NCBI GenBank assembly: GCA_051305935.1
Contig: JBPPMG010000270.1
Span: forward strand, 1-20,165
Direction of reading: 5' to 3'
DNA: 20,165 bases
DNA from: JACPDH01 sp051305935
GTDB taxonomy: Bacteria; Acidobacteriota; Thermoanaerobaculia; Gp7-AA8
Shown here one piece after another: positions 7,707 through 16,198 of this stretch (positions are counted from its first letter, which is position 1; every line of letters begins with the position of its first letter). Made by a program: the position numbers and the translations under genes. Under the pieces are notes generated by a model. That model searched no databases and was not told where the DNA came from. It saw only the letters and a program-made list of their open reading frames with translations.

Positions 7707-8657
7707 ATGAGCCAGCCGACGCCGATCGCCGAGCACCGCATCCCGGGGACGCTCAATCTCGTCCTCGTCGGCGTCGTCGTGTCCGCATGCTGCGCGCTGC
7801 TCTGGCTCGCGTCGCACGGAACGACCTGGCAGATTGTGCTCGCGGCGATTCTTTTTTCGTTCCTCGCCAACACGATGTTCGCGCTGCTTCACGAGGCGGT
7901 GCACGGGATCGCGCACAACGACCGCGCGGTCAACGATGCGATCGGTTGCGTGGCGGCGGCGTTCTTCCCGACGGCCCTCTCGCTGCAGCGTGTCTTCCAT
8001 CTCGGGCACCACGCGCGCAACCGGACCGTGGAGGAGCAGTTCGACTACATCCGTCCATTCGACCAGCCGCTGCTGAAATACGCGCAGTGGTACGCGATCC
8101 TCACCGGCCTCTACTGGTTTTTCGTTCCGCTCGGAGGCGTCGCGTACTTCGTCGCGCCCTCGCTGTTCACGAAGCCGCTGCTCCGTTCGCGCTCCTCGGA
8201 GCTCGCGCGGCAGACGGGCTCGTCGTCGATGTTCGCAGGCCTCGAGGCGGCGCCCCGAGGACGCATCCGGCTGGAGTTGCTCTTCAGCGCCGGAGTGCAG
8301 GCGGGGCTCTTCTGGCTGCTCGACCTCAGCCTAACGGGGTGGCTGCTCTGCTACGCCGCGTTCGCGGTGAACTGGAGCTCGCTGCAGTACACGGATCACG
8401 CCTTCTCGAAGCTCGACGTCCGCGACGGCGCGTGGAACCTGCGCGTCAACCCGATCACGCGGCTCCTGTTCCTCAACTACCATCACCATCTCGCGCACCA
8501 TCAGCACCCGCAGGTTCCCTGGCTCCACCTCGGCCGCTTCGTCGATCCAGGCGCCGAGCGCCCGTCGTTCTGGGCGGTCTATTTCAGAATGTGGCGCGGG
8601 CCGCGACCGATCTCCGAGGCCGTGCAGTCGCCCGGTGAGGCAGGGGCGGCGTCATGA
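7707..8657 (+). CDS. Fatty acid desaturase-like di-iron membrane enzyme
   Basis: A 316-residue integral membrane protein of the fatty acid desaturase/hydroxylase superfamily. The three histidine boxes are present: H62EAVH66, H98LGHH102 and H261LAHH265 (within NYHHHLAHHQHP), matching HxxxH / HxxHH / HxxHH. Hydrophobic segments lie before box 1, between boxes 2 and 3 (WYAILTGLYWFFVPLGGVA) and near FWLLDLSLTGWLLCYAAFAV. The superfamily desaturates or hydroxylates acyl chains and carotenoid-type isoprenoids; the prenyl-synthase-like neighbour makes an isoprenoid substrate possible. It starts 24 bases after the NTF2 gene with only a weak ribosome site, and its stop overlaps the next start (ATGA, 8654-8657). 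Its last 82 codons are duplicated at 16621. Confidence 0.88.
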   Translation: MSQPTPIAEHRIPGTLNLVLVGVVVSACCALLWLASHGTTWQIVLAAILFSFLANTMFALLHEAVHGIAHNDRAVNDAIGCVAAAFFPTALSLQRVFHLGHHARNRTVEEQFDYIRPFDQPLLKYAQWYAILTGLYWFFVPLGGVAYFVAPSLFTKPLLRSRSSELARQTGSSSMFAGLEAAPRGRIRLELLFSAGVQAGLFWLLDLSLTGWLLCYAAFAVNWSSLQYTDHAFSKLDVRDGAWNLRVNPITRLLFLNYHHHLAHHQHPQVPWLHLGRFVDPGAERPSFWAVYFRMWRGPRPISEAVQSPGEAGAAS

Positions 8658-10153
8658 CGGCGCGTCAGGAACCCTTCCTCGCGTGGCCCGGCGACGAGCT
8701 TCGCAGAACGCTGCCGCTATGCATCGCGTTCGCAGGCCTGTTCGTTCTTTGCTACGGCGGCGCGGCCTGGCTCACCGGACTGCGAGGCGAGCTTCCCGCA
8801 TGGGATCTCCCGTTCGAGCGTGCGATTCCGTTCGTTCCGTCGCTCTCGCTCGTCTACCTGACGATCACTCCCGCGCTGATGCTTGCGCCGTTCGTGTTCC
8901 GCACGCGGTCGCAGCTCGCCCCGCTCGTCGGAGCGCTGTCGATCGAGGTGCTGGTGGCGACGTGCTTCTTCCTGCTGGTCCCGCAGACGACCGCGTACGC
9001 CCGACCGCCGGTGACGGGCTGGGCTCTCGTCCCGTTCACGATCGCGGACACGCTCAACCTTCAGCACAACGAGTTTCCCTCGCTTCACGTCGCGCTCGCC
9101 TGCTCGGCCGCGTGGGCTTACTCCTCGCGCATGCGCTGGCTGGGCAAACTGGGCTGGGGCGTATGGAGCCTCGCGGTAGCCGCCTCGACCCTGCTCCTCC
9201 GGGAGCATCACCTCGCCGACATCCTTGGCGGGGTCGTTCTCGCGGTCGTCGTCATGAAGCTCGCCTACCCGTGGCTCCAGCGACCGGAGACGAAGCAGGC
9301 GATCTGGGTCGAGCTCTGTTGCCTCTGGCAGTGCGCACAGTTCTCGCGGCGGCACGTGCGCTACTTCGTGATCTTCCTTGCGATCTACCTCCCGTCGATC
9401 CGCAACTGGCGCCGGTATCGCGTCGTCCGGACGGCGTTCTGCGCGGCGCAGTGGATCGACGACCTGCTCGACGGCGACCGGCCGAGCGAGCGCGAGCCGC
9501 TGGACATCGTCGACGAGCTCGTCGGCGAGATGTCGCGCGCGTCGTTCTCCCCGCGGCCGCTCTCGCGTTTGACCGGCACCCTCTTCGAGGAGCTGAGGGC
9601 GTTCCGGACGGAAACCGACGACCCGGAGCGCGCCTTCATCGAACTCGTCCGCGAGATGCAGCGCGACCGCAGGCGGGTGATCGGGCGCGAGCTCTGGAAC
9701 GACCACGAGCTGGACGATCACAACCGGCGGACGTTCCACCTTTCGGTCGACCTCATGCTCGTCGTCTCCGGCTGCGAGGCCCGCGCCCGCGACGTTCCCT
9801 CGCTGATCGATGCGTTAGGCTGGTGCTCCGTCTTCCGCGACCTCGAGGACGACCTGGCGAAGGGGCTCGTCAACGTCCCTCGACGGATCTGCGAGCGCGT
9901 CGCCGATCGTGGCGGTCCGATCACGCCCGGGCTCCTCGCGACCACGCCGGAGTTCCGCGCCTGGGTCCGCGACGCGCACCTCCGCGCCTCCGCTGACCTC
10001 GAGGAGGCGGCCGGGGCGATCGTCGGACTCCGTGACCCCCGCTCCCGAAGGATCCTGTCCATCTTCCAGTCGTCCGTCACCCGCTTCGCGCAGCGGCTCC
10101 CCCGGAGTTATCCCGAATGTTTTCCGCCGCGCGGCGAAGAGGTGTACACATGA
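8654..10153 (+). CDS. PAP2-type phosphatase fused to squalene/phytoene synthase-like domain
   Basis: A 499-residue two-domain protein. Residues 1-215 are a multi-pass PAP2 domain of the Aur1/IPC-synthase-like branch: ARP in the first motif, P142SLH145, and ST-x5-H185-x3-D189, with the histidines needed for a phospho-enzyme mechanism. Residues about 235-470 resemble squalene/phytoene synthases (trans head-to-head prenyl transferases): D269DLLD273 is the first aspartate-rich motif, and F-R395-D-L-E-D-D400 followed by GLVNVPRR is the second. PAP2 enzymes remove phosphate or pyrophosphate from lipids, so the fusion could make and then dephosphorylate, or swap the headgroup of, a prenyl lipid; this is inference. 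The start overlaps the desaturase stop (ATGA). A second copy at 16866 has lost most of the PAP2 domain. Confidence 0.87.
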   Translation: MTARQEPFLAWPGDELRRTLPLCIAFAGLFVLCYGGAAWLTGLRGELPAWDLPFERAIPFVPSLSLVYLTITPALMLAPFVFRTRSQLAPLVGALSIEVLVATCFFLLVPQTTAYARPPVTGWALVPFTIADTLNLQHNEFPSLHVALACSAAWAYSSRMRWLGKLGWGVWSLAVAASTLLLREHHLADILGGVVLAVVVMKLAYPWLQRPETKQAIWVELCCLWQCAQFSRRHVRYFVIFLAIYLPSIRNWRRYRVVRTAFCAAQWIDDLLDGDRPSEREPLDIVDELVGEMSRASFSPRPLSRLTGTLFEELRAFRTETDDPERAFIELVREMQRDRRRVIGRELWNDHELDDHNRRTFHLSVDLMLVVSGCEARARDVPSLIDALGWCSVFRDLEDDLAKGLVNVPRRICERVADRGGPITPGLLATTPEFRAWVRDAHLRASADLEEAAGAIVGLRDPRSRRILSIFQSSVTRFAQRLPRSYPECFPPRGEEVYT

Positions 10154-10218
10154 GGATGCCCGAACTCCGTGTCGTCCGCCGTCATCGGCAGGGCTGCAGA
10201 CCATGCGAATCGCGTTGA
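10150..10218 (+). CDS. Possible coupled mini-ORF before radical SAM copy A
   Basis: The stop of the PAP2/synthase gene is embedded in ATGA, and that ATG opens a 22-codon frame (MRMPELRVVRRHRQ...) that runs into the radical SAM gene. The equivalent position in copy B has a 16-codon frame (MRTLDLRVVYHHRQDR). The shared pattern is MR-x3-LRVV-x2-HRQ, with two of the four LRVV codons differing only synonymously. It may be a reinitiation relay rather than a functional peptide; the case rests only on this comparison. Confidence 0.25.
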   Translation: MRMPELRVVRRHRQGCRPCESR

Positions 10219-11045
10219 TTTCCCCGAAAGGGCCGCTCTATCGATACCGGAAGGGGATCTTCCGGAAGTCGCTGCGTTACATGCCGCTGACGCTTCCCAC
10301 GCTCACCGCGCTGGTGCCACAGGAGCTCGAAGCATCAGTCGTCTGCATCGACGAGGGAATCCAGGACGTCGACCTCGGGCTCGAAGCCGACCTCGTCGGG
10401 ATGACGGTGATCACCGGCTCCGCGATGCGCGCGTACGAGCTCGCGGCGCACTTCCGCTCGCGGGGCATCCGCGTCGTGTTAGGCGGACCCCACGTGACGC
10501 TCGTCCCCGACGATGCGGCGCCGCACGCCGACAGCATCGTCGTCGGCTACGCCGAAGCGAGCTGGCCTCGGCTCCTGCGCGATTTTGCGTCCGGAAGTCT
10601 CCTCCCACGCTACGATCAGGATCCCAACCTGAAGCTGACCGGCTACCCCCTGCCCGATCGTTCGGTGCTCCCGGAGAGCCGCTACCTGACGGCCAATGTG
10701 TTCGAGGCGACGCGCGGCTGCATCCACAACTGCAACTTCTGCGTCGTCCCGACCGCGTGGGGCCGGAAGCCGTACCAGAAACCGGTCGAGGCAGTGGTCG
10801 AGGACATCCGCCGCCGCAGTGCCCGCCACGCAATCTTCGTCGATCTCAACCTCATCGCCGACAAGGAGTACGCCGCGTCGCTCTCACCCGCCGCGCTGCG
10901 AAAATCGGGGAAGGGGTTCAACGATCCTGCCGACTACGCAGGCGTCGTCGAGGCACTGCATCGCCATCGCATCGCGCTCCAGGGCTGCTTCGTCTTCGGC
11001 ATGGATGACGACACGCGGCTCTGTCGCCCGCCTTCGCGGGCTTGA
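10203..11045 (+). pseudogene. Radical SAM gene, copy A: internally deleted and truncated
   Basis: 280 residues remain, against 455 in the intact copy at 17808. The B12-binding-type N-terminus and the cluster motif C173-IHN-C177-NF-C180 are intact, and about 220 N-terminal residues match copy B with roughly ten differences. After NLIADKEYAASL, 44 residues of the barrel are missing in frame (the equivalent of FEALIPL to MGLESL). Homology stops at GMDDDT, where the frame continues into foreign sequence (RLCRPPSRA) and ends. The internal loss lies between copies of an 8-base direct repeat, GTCGCTCT, still visible in copy B. Losing part of the barrel and the whole C-terminal domain makes an active enzyme unlikely, although the frame is open. 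Confidence 0.85.
11026..11041 (-). terminator. Hairpin after the island operon
   Basis: GCCCGC and GCGGGC form a perfect 6-bp stem with a 4-base loop, 10 bases beyond the stop of the last minus-strand island gene. No T-run follows in the minus direction, so this may be an imperfect or Rho-assisted terminator. It also sits at the left edge of the island. Confidence 0.4.
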
Positions 11046-11051
11046 CGTCAG

Positions 11052-12284
11052 TCATGTCCCCGTCGATGCAATCGTTGGAGGATTCCATCGCTCGCAGGCC
11101 AGTCCAATCAGTCGGAGTGCAAGCGCGAGATCATCGAGAGGCCCGGTAAGTCTACGCGCCGAGACTTCGCCAGCCTCATCTCGCCAGACGAACGAGAGCT
11201 GCCGATCGTCCGCTCGTATTGAGAAGAAACAAGTCGCTGGGCTGTCCCCTCCCAGACGACCCACCTCCAGGGTCTCAGAGTCGGGCTTGCCCGGATCGAA
11301 GTCGCGAGCTTGCAGGACGAACGGCAACGGTTCCCGCAACCAGGCCGCAACAAACCCATCTCCCGCAAAAACGACTCTCGGCGAATGCGCACCCGGGCCA
11401 GACAACCTGGCCCATCGCGGTACCGGATTCGAGGGATCGATGATCGTTCCCTCCACCTCCCCCACGTTCGAAAGACCTTTCCTGACCACGATCAGAACCG
11501 CGAGATTCCCTGCTGGATCCACGGCGGTCGAAACCCCGTACGCAGAGCTCGTCGTACGCAGCACCGTAAGCGTACTGCTGCCGCTGGTGTGCAGAACGCG
11601 AAGCAAGACTTGCGCTCGATTCGAGCCGGACGTCTCGATTGCCGTCAGCGCAATATCGTCGTTCGGAAGGAGCTGAGCCGAGTAGTTCACGTGCGCGAAG
11701 CGACGTTGCCGAGGCGAGTCGATTTGCCAGCGACGCGCCACTCCGGAGGATTTCACATCGATGGCTTCCAGCGACTCCGAGCTCAAGTCGAAGGAAAGAT
11801 GCAGTGATCGGGGCTCCGTACCAGGCAACGGGAGTGAAAGGTTTGGTCCTCTGCGCGGGTGGCCTACGAAGAGTTCCTCCGTGCGACCGGACTCAGATAC
11901 GAGGAAAGCCGTCCCATAACTGTCTGGGCCAGCCGTCTCGTACCACCAGCCCTTCTTCCGCGCGCCAGCCGTCTCGTACCACCAGCCGCCGGGCACCACG
12001 ACCAGTCCGCCGCCAAGGGACTGGCCTTCAATCGAGTACGTCCCGAGAGAGCGACGCACGCCGTCATCGCTCACGCTTTCGACACGGCGCAACTCCAGGC
12101 GAGGGCTGGTTACGAACAGGGTGGTTCCGTCCAGACGTGCAGCGTCCCAAAGGTCACCCGAGCTGGCATGAGGGATGGACCGCGCAGAGATTTCCTCGCC
12201 TGCCGTTCCTGCCAGTGAGCAGGCCGGGCCAGCTACCAACAGAAGCAGGACTCGAATCAGTGTGTATGTCTGGATGAAGTCCAT
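11052..12284 (-). CDS. Secreted protein of unknown function
   Basis: A 410-residue protein of no family I recognise. The ATG at 12284 opens a hydrophobic export signal (TLIRVLLLLVAGPACSLAG); a start at 12308 would add eight residues in front of it. Neither has a clear ribosome site. The mature part is rich in short beta-strand-like segments with repeated A/V-V-D patterns (YGVSTAVDPAGNLAVLIVV, HSPRVVFAGDGFVAAW), as in extracellular beta-propellers, but I cannot define blades. It contains an in-frame 12-residue tandem duplication, GWWYETAGARKK then GWWYETAG. It is the last gene of the island operon, 80 bases after the Cys-rich gene. Confidence 0.65.
   Translation of the reverse strand: MDFIQTYTLIRVLLLLVAGPACSLAGTAGEEISARSIPHASSGDLWDAARLDGTTLFVTSPRLELRRVESVSDDGVRRSLGTYSIEGQSLGGGLVVVPGGWWYETAGARKKGWWYETAGPDSYGTAFLVSESGRTEELFVGHPRRGPNLSLPLPGTEPRSLHLSFDLSSESLEAIDVKSSGVARRWQIDSPRQRRFAHVNYSAQLLPNDDIALTAIETSGSNRAQVLLRVLHTSGSSTLTVLRTTSSAYGVSTAVDPAGNLAVLIVVRKGLSNVGEVEGTIIDPSNPVPRWARLSGPGAHSPRVVFAGDGFVAAWLREPLPFVLQARDFDPGKPDSETLEVGRLGGDSPATCFFSIRADDRQLSFVWRDEAGEVSARRLTGPLDDLALALRLIGLACERWNPPTIASTGT
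11928..11987 (-). repeat. 36-base-period tandem duplication inside the secreted protein gene
   Basis: A 24-base sequence at 11928-11951 recurs exactly at 11964-11987, giving a 36-base period that keeps the frame and duplicates WWYETAG in the protein. The identity suggests a recent slippage event. Confidence 0.85.
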
Positions 12285-12364
12285 GGCATGAGGGGTGATG
12301 CACCACAAGGCGCATCATCCTGTTTGTGTGACGCGGAGGCTACCTTCTTGTCACAACCACCACA

Positions 12365-12682
12365 TCAAGCACTCGTCCCCCCACCAGAACAGGCAATCTG
12401 CGGATTGGTCGTCGGTCGCCCAAGGGTCCCGGGATCGATCCCACCCCCATCGGTGGTACACGTGCCCTCCGGACAATAGCTCAACGGCTCGCACATGGGA
12501 ATTTCATCCTCGTCCCAATTGGTGATGCACGCCCCGTACGGACCACATTCCGAATAACAGATATCGCCGTATTCGTAGGGTTGGCAGGAATGGCAGTCGG
12601 CCTTCGCCTCACCCGCCCAAAGGATAGCCACGAACAAGACTGCAATTGTCGCTGAAACGCCCTTACCGGTAAAGTACTTCAA
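12365..12682 (-). CDS. Small Cys-rich secreted protein
   Basis: 105 residues, starting with TTG at 12682 behind a strong ribosome site, GAAGGAGA (12689-12696), at 6-base spacing. Residues 1-28 are a signal peptide (GVSATIAVLFVAILWAG, cleavage at AKA before D29). The mature chain of about 77 residues has nine cysteines (DCHSC, DIC, SEC, GAC, PMC, SYC, GTC, IAC), acidic residues in the middle (NWDEDEIP) and a Gly/Pro tail. The odd cysteine count leaves one free for an intermolecular bond or a metal. It lies 35 bases after the large surface protein gene, with a nearly identical signal cleavage site (AKA-D). No family recognised; structural peptide, inhibitor or partner of the large protein are all open. 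Confidence 0.7.
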   Translation of the reverse strand: MKYFTGKGVSATIAVLFVAILWAGEAKADCHSCQPYEYGDICYSECGPYGACITNWDEDEIPMCEPLSYCPEGTCTTDGGGIDPGTLGRPTTNPQIACSGGGTSA

Positions 12683-12717
12683 TCGCTTTCTCCTTCAATC
12701 TATTGTTGAGTCTACCG

Positions 12718-15700
12718 CTACTGGTTGGGACCAGTAGATTCCTTGTTGGCCGAATCGAGCCGGATTGAGAGCGCTTGACCTGGGCTCAGCGTAAAGTTCG
12801 CCACCTCGGGAAGAGTGCCCCCAAGTCCCCGAGCAAGTTGAATCCATGCCTGGACGCTGTTGGCGCGAACGATCCTCCATGAATCGGACGGTAGCCTCAG
12901 TATGTCGAGCGCCGTCCCGCTCCGACGGCTCCTTGCCCATGACAGGTTGAAGAGCCTCGAGTCCGAGCCTAGCAACCAGTACGTCGCCAGGTCGCCCGCG
13001 GACCAGCCCTCGATCAACAGGCGTCCACTGGCCGTCGGTACGACGAGGTCCTGAGTGGAGCCGCCGGGGGACAGGATGAATGGGACGACGGATCCCTCTC
13101 TCGTCGTTGCCCCACAGAACAGAATGCGAGGTTCTGGTCGTGGAATCGGGATCCGGAAAATTCCGACGACATCCGTTTCCGTGGCGAAATCTCGCGGAAG
13201 GGAATCCGCTCCCATCGCCAGACACTGCAGCGATGCCCCGGCAGCAGGAGAACCGCTCAACTCGAGTAGTCTGCCTTCCGCAGTCGCCTCCGCGTCGAGA
13301 GAAAGAGTCACCTTTGTCGTCGCATCCCGTGACACCCTCGCGGTGGCTTCCGCGGCGTTCCCTGCCTGGTCGCGAGCTTGGATGGTCCACACACCTTCGA
13401 GAACTTCCTCGAGTATGGCGAAACCTGTGGAATTCGATCTCGACGAAACTCGCAGCTGCTGCACGCCTCCAATACTTCGATTCCGCCGCCCGGCTGCCGT
13501 GACTTGCGCACGCTCAATGGGGCTCCGGTCGCTTCGCCTCGTGACCTGCACTTCGATGCGTCCCGTGGGCATCTCCAGACGGACCAGTTGGGCCGGATCG
13601 TCGAAGCTGTGTTCTCCAAGTGGCGTGCCGCGCATTTGTCCGTCTACCTGACGCATCACCTCAACTTCGTAGATCCCTCGCGACGGCAGCACGATCTGAA
13701 ACGTCCCATCGTCCCTGGTACGCAGGGATCTCCCAAACTTGGCGTCGCCGGACGTGTTCTTGATCATAAGTTGCGCGGCAACGGGCCTTCCCCCTGCCGT
13801 AAGCAGACCGTCGAACACGAACGGCTTGATCTGAGGTGCGATTCGACGCATGTCACCAGATTCGAGCTTCTGAGGATCGAGCTCGAAGACATGGACGGAA
13901 TCGTTGACTCGGACCAGGACGAATGGCGTCCATTCTGAAGGGTATAAGCTGGTGAAGGTGGTCTCGTTGCTTCCGGGCATCAGATCCATGGACCGCGGCT
14001 CACCGTGGTCGCGCCCGTCCAGCGGCCTGAGCGAGATTCCCTGGATCGTCGTGTCCGGATAAAGCAAGAGAAACCCGCCGTCGATGGAAGGTGTGATCGT
14101 CAGAGAGGCCGGCTCAGGGATGCCGAGCGGATCCAGCGTGGTCAGCTCTCCAGGCTCTAACCAGCGACGTTCGATGCCGGCCAGGTTCGTTACAGCGTCT
14201 CGAGCCTCGAACATGATCTCTTCACCGCTCGGCAGTGACGGCAATTCGAGCAGGCCATTGTCGTCTGACGATTTCTCGACGAGGACGACGTTCGTCGCGG
14301 GTCCACGAAGGACAGAGACCCTCACTATGGCGTGGGCCGCAGGTCGGCCACTCGGTTCGTAGACCACACGAACATGGACACTCGCAGGATTGGCAAGCTC
14401 GATCTCTCCCAAGGATCGTTCCTGTCCCTGGGAAACACTCGCGGTCAGCGCCACCGAGGCGAAGCCATCGACCTCGAGAACTGCTGCCTGACACATTGAA
14501 GGCCACGGAATAGTGACCTCGCCCCGTTTGCCGAGCGCTACCCTGACCGCCGACTGCATCTCCTTGACGCATGATCGAAAGCGCACTTCGGCCGCAGGTG
14601 GAAGATCACGGGACTGCTTTGTCATCAGACGTGCGCGCACTGTGGCACTGGGAAAGCTCACCAGCGTTGATGACCCGGGAGTGACTGCCGCCGTGGCAGC
14701 AGGGAGTATCAGGTACGAAGGTGTGGTCAGGTATACGTCTCCGGAGGGCATCGCTCCTTCGACATAGATGGACCTGCCCCGCACGACTGGCTCCAGCGCC
14801 AGCCGCGCCTCCCTAACTGCCCGCAACCCGTCCTTGACGAATGCTCTCAATCCCGCCGGATCCGCCGATAGTGGCGCGAAGAATCTCACGATTGCCTCGG
14901 CAGGCGGTGGGGTCGGCGGCAATTTCGTTTCCACCGACGCGGTAGCTCCGGCCGCAACTTGGACATCCCGAGCCAATTCGATGTCGCTGCCGAAGCGTGT
15001 CGGGTCAGGATATGCGGCAACGAGCCGATATTCTCCCGCGGGTAAAGAGTCCCACCTCAGCTCTCGCGTCAGGGCTTGCCGGGACCACACCCAGCGTTGC
15101 AACTCCGGAGGAATGGACCCGGCAGCGCTCTCATCCCTGGGAACTGCCACGACCACGACGGCGTCGTCGGCTCGATCGAGGAGCACCTTGAGTTGTCCCC
15201 CCTGGCGAAGCGTCGTTTTCGAGCCCGCGGCCGTCACATCGGGAGTTGACAGCCAAGCCGGAGCGAAGCCCCTTGCCTCGACCAGCAGCGGCGTCTTGCC
15301 GTCCCCGGAGACCTCGAGTGACCACAGCCCACTCGCATCAACACCAGTCGTCTCCTGGTTACCGATATAGTCCCAGCCAAGATCGCTGAACATTCCGAAC
15401 GGTCTGGCTACTGCCGCCCGGTTAGTCATTACGCGAGCGCCGGCAATCGGCGCGCCCTGTTCGTCGCCAATGGACCCGGAGATTCGAACGGCCGGAGTCA
15501 GCTCGACCTCGAACAATCCGGGTCCGCCCTCGGCGACTGTCACTTTGTCGATGTAAAGTTGGTAACCTGGAGCCGACGCGATCAGCACATAGTCGCCCGG
15601 CGAAACCACCAGGTCCAAAGAGCCACTCTTCGTCACTCCCTCGGCCGAAGGCTGCCTCCACGGTCCGTCCGGACGAACGAGCGCGGCATAGGTTGGGCCA

Positions 15701-15936
15701 ACAGATCCCGATTCGCTAGCCACCACGATCCGAGCCGTCGCGCTGGCTGGAGCGGAGTCCATGGAGGTAGCAGCACCGGTTTCCGCATGCGCGCGTCTCT
15801 TCTCAATGCCGGATGCTCCCTCGCTCCCACCGCTGCGCGCCCGATCGGGGCCGGAGTCGTCCGCCTTCGCAGCTGGAGAGAACCAAAGGACCAGGCACAG
15901 CGCTGTCGAGATGGAGACAACGAAGAGATTTTTCAA
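12718..15936 (-). CDS. Large secreted protein with carboxypeptidase-regulatory-like repeats
   Basis: A 1072-residue exported protein. TTG at 15936 is the preferred start: GGAG lies 7 bases upstream and a signal peptide follows (LKNLFVVSISTALCLVLWF, cleavage AKA before DD at about residue 25). The frame continues upstream to 16020, across the promoter. The mature part contains at least five beta-sandwich modules of the carboxypeptidase-regulatory-like/SpaA-like type, recognisable by G-x-P-x-A-x-A-x-V followed by D-x-x-G-x-F/L: around residues 150-245 (SIGDEQGAPIAGARV), the mid-protein YEPSGRPAAHAIVRV, LLTAGGRPVAAQLMI with RDDGTFQIVLP, RSDRSPIERAQVTAAG, and SGSPAAGASLQCL. Such modules bind other proteins or carbohydrates on the cell surface. 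It is first in the island operon; function unknown. Confidence 0.78.
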   Translation of the reverse strand: MKNLFVVSISTALCLVLWFSPAAKADDSGPDRARSGGSEGASGIEKRRAHAETGAATSMDSAPASATARIVVASESGSVGPTYAALVRPDGPWRQPSAEGVTKSGSLDLVVSPGDYVLIASAPGYQLYIDKVTVAEGGPGLFEVELTPAVRISGSIGDEQGAPIAGARVMTNRAAVARPFGMFSDLGWDYIGNQETTGVDASGLWSLEVSGDGKTPLLVEARGFAPAWLSTPDVTAAGSKTTLRQGGQLKVLLDRADDAVVVVAVPRDESAAGSIPPELQRWVWSRQALTRELRWDSLPAGEYRLVAAYPDPTRFGSDIELARDVQVAAGATASVETKLPPTPPPAEAIVRFFAPLSADPAGLRAFVKDGLRAVREARLALEPVVRGRSIYVEGAMPSGDVYLTTPSYLILPAATAAVTPGSSTLVSFPSATVRARLMTKQSRDLPPAAEVRFRSCVKEMQSAVRVALGKRGEVTIPWPSMCQAAVLEVDGFASVALTASVSQGQERSLGEIELANPASVHVRVVYEPSGRPAAHAIVRVSVLRGPATNVVLVEKSSDDNGLLELPSLPSGEEIMFEARDAVTNLAGIERRWLEPGELTTLDPLGIPEPASLTITPSIDGGFLLLYPDTTIQGISLRPLDGRDHGEPRSMDLMPGSNETTFTSLYPSEWTPFVLVRVNDSVHVFELDPQKLESGDMRRIAPQIKPFVFDGLLTAGGRPVAAQLMIKNTSGDAKFGRSLRTRDDGTFQIVLPSRGIYEVEVMRQVDGQMRGTPLGEHSFDDPAQLVRLEMPTGRIEVQVTRRSDRSPIERAQVTAAGRRNRSIGGVQQLRVSSRSNSTGFAILEEVLEGVWTIQARDQAGNAAEATARVSRDATTKVTLSLDAEATAEGRLLELSGSPAAGASLQCLAMGADSLPRDFATETDVVGIFRIPIPRPEPRILFCGATTREGSVVPFILSPGGSTQDLVVPTASGRLLIEGWSAGDLATYWLLGSDSRLFNLSWARSRRSGTALDILRLPSDSWRIVRANSVQAWIQLARGLGGTLPEVANFTLSPGQALSIRLDSANKESTGPNQ

Positions 15937-15991
15937 GACACACTCCGTCAGGTTTCGCTGGATAGAGTTAGCCGCGTCGAAAAGAACACGC

Positions 15992-16020
15992 AAGATACCG
16001 GTGGATCCCGCAGCGGTCAA
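15992..16020 (-). promoter_or_regulatory. Promoter of the island operon
   Basis: On the minus strand TTGACC (16015-16020, 5 of 6) and TATCTT (15992-15997, 4 of 6) are separated by exactly 17 bases. Transcription would begin around 15985, about 50 bases before the TTG start at 15936. This supports the TTG start over the longer frame, whose ATG would lie inside the -35 box. Confidence 0.5.
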
Positions 16021-16198
16021 ATGATGCCGAACACACGGTATTGTGCGCTCGGCGGGCAGGCCCTCGTCTTCTTGTTCAGACTCCAGGTGCCGGCCAGAGG
16101 CGGCGGACTAGCCGACGGCACCCCGGCGCACCTCGGTGCCTCTCCGTGTTTCTCTTCGCATTCGGAGTCGTTGATGGCGCAGGGCAATACTACGGCTC
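16021..16198. other. Non-coding gap in the island
   Basis: No supportable gene on either strand. It lies upstream of the island promoter and before a gene stump starting at 16199, and probably holds decayed sequence. Confidence 0.4.

Larger units (their letters stand above)
8409..11016 (+). repeat. Left copy (A) of a segmental duplication
   Basis: These 2608 bases, from the codons for KLDVRDG in the desaturase to GMDDDT in the radical SAM gene, are repeated in the same orientation at 16621-18753 (2133 bases). By hand alignment the copies differ in length only by a 607-base net loss in copy B and a 132-base loss in copy A, which accounts exactly for 2608 versus 2133. A 101-base stretch is identical (9380-9480 versus 16985-17085); elsewhere the copies are clearly diverged. 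Confidence 0.93.

Noticed and set aside
7017..9739. Minus-strand open frames opposite the NTF2, desaturase and PAP2/synthase genes
   Set aside because: Low-complexity R/D/E-rich shadow frames; the plus strand carries all conserved motifs and ATGA couplings.
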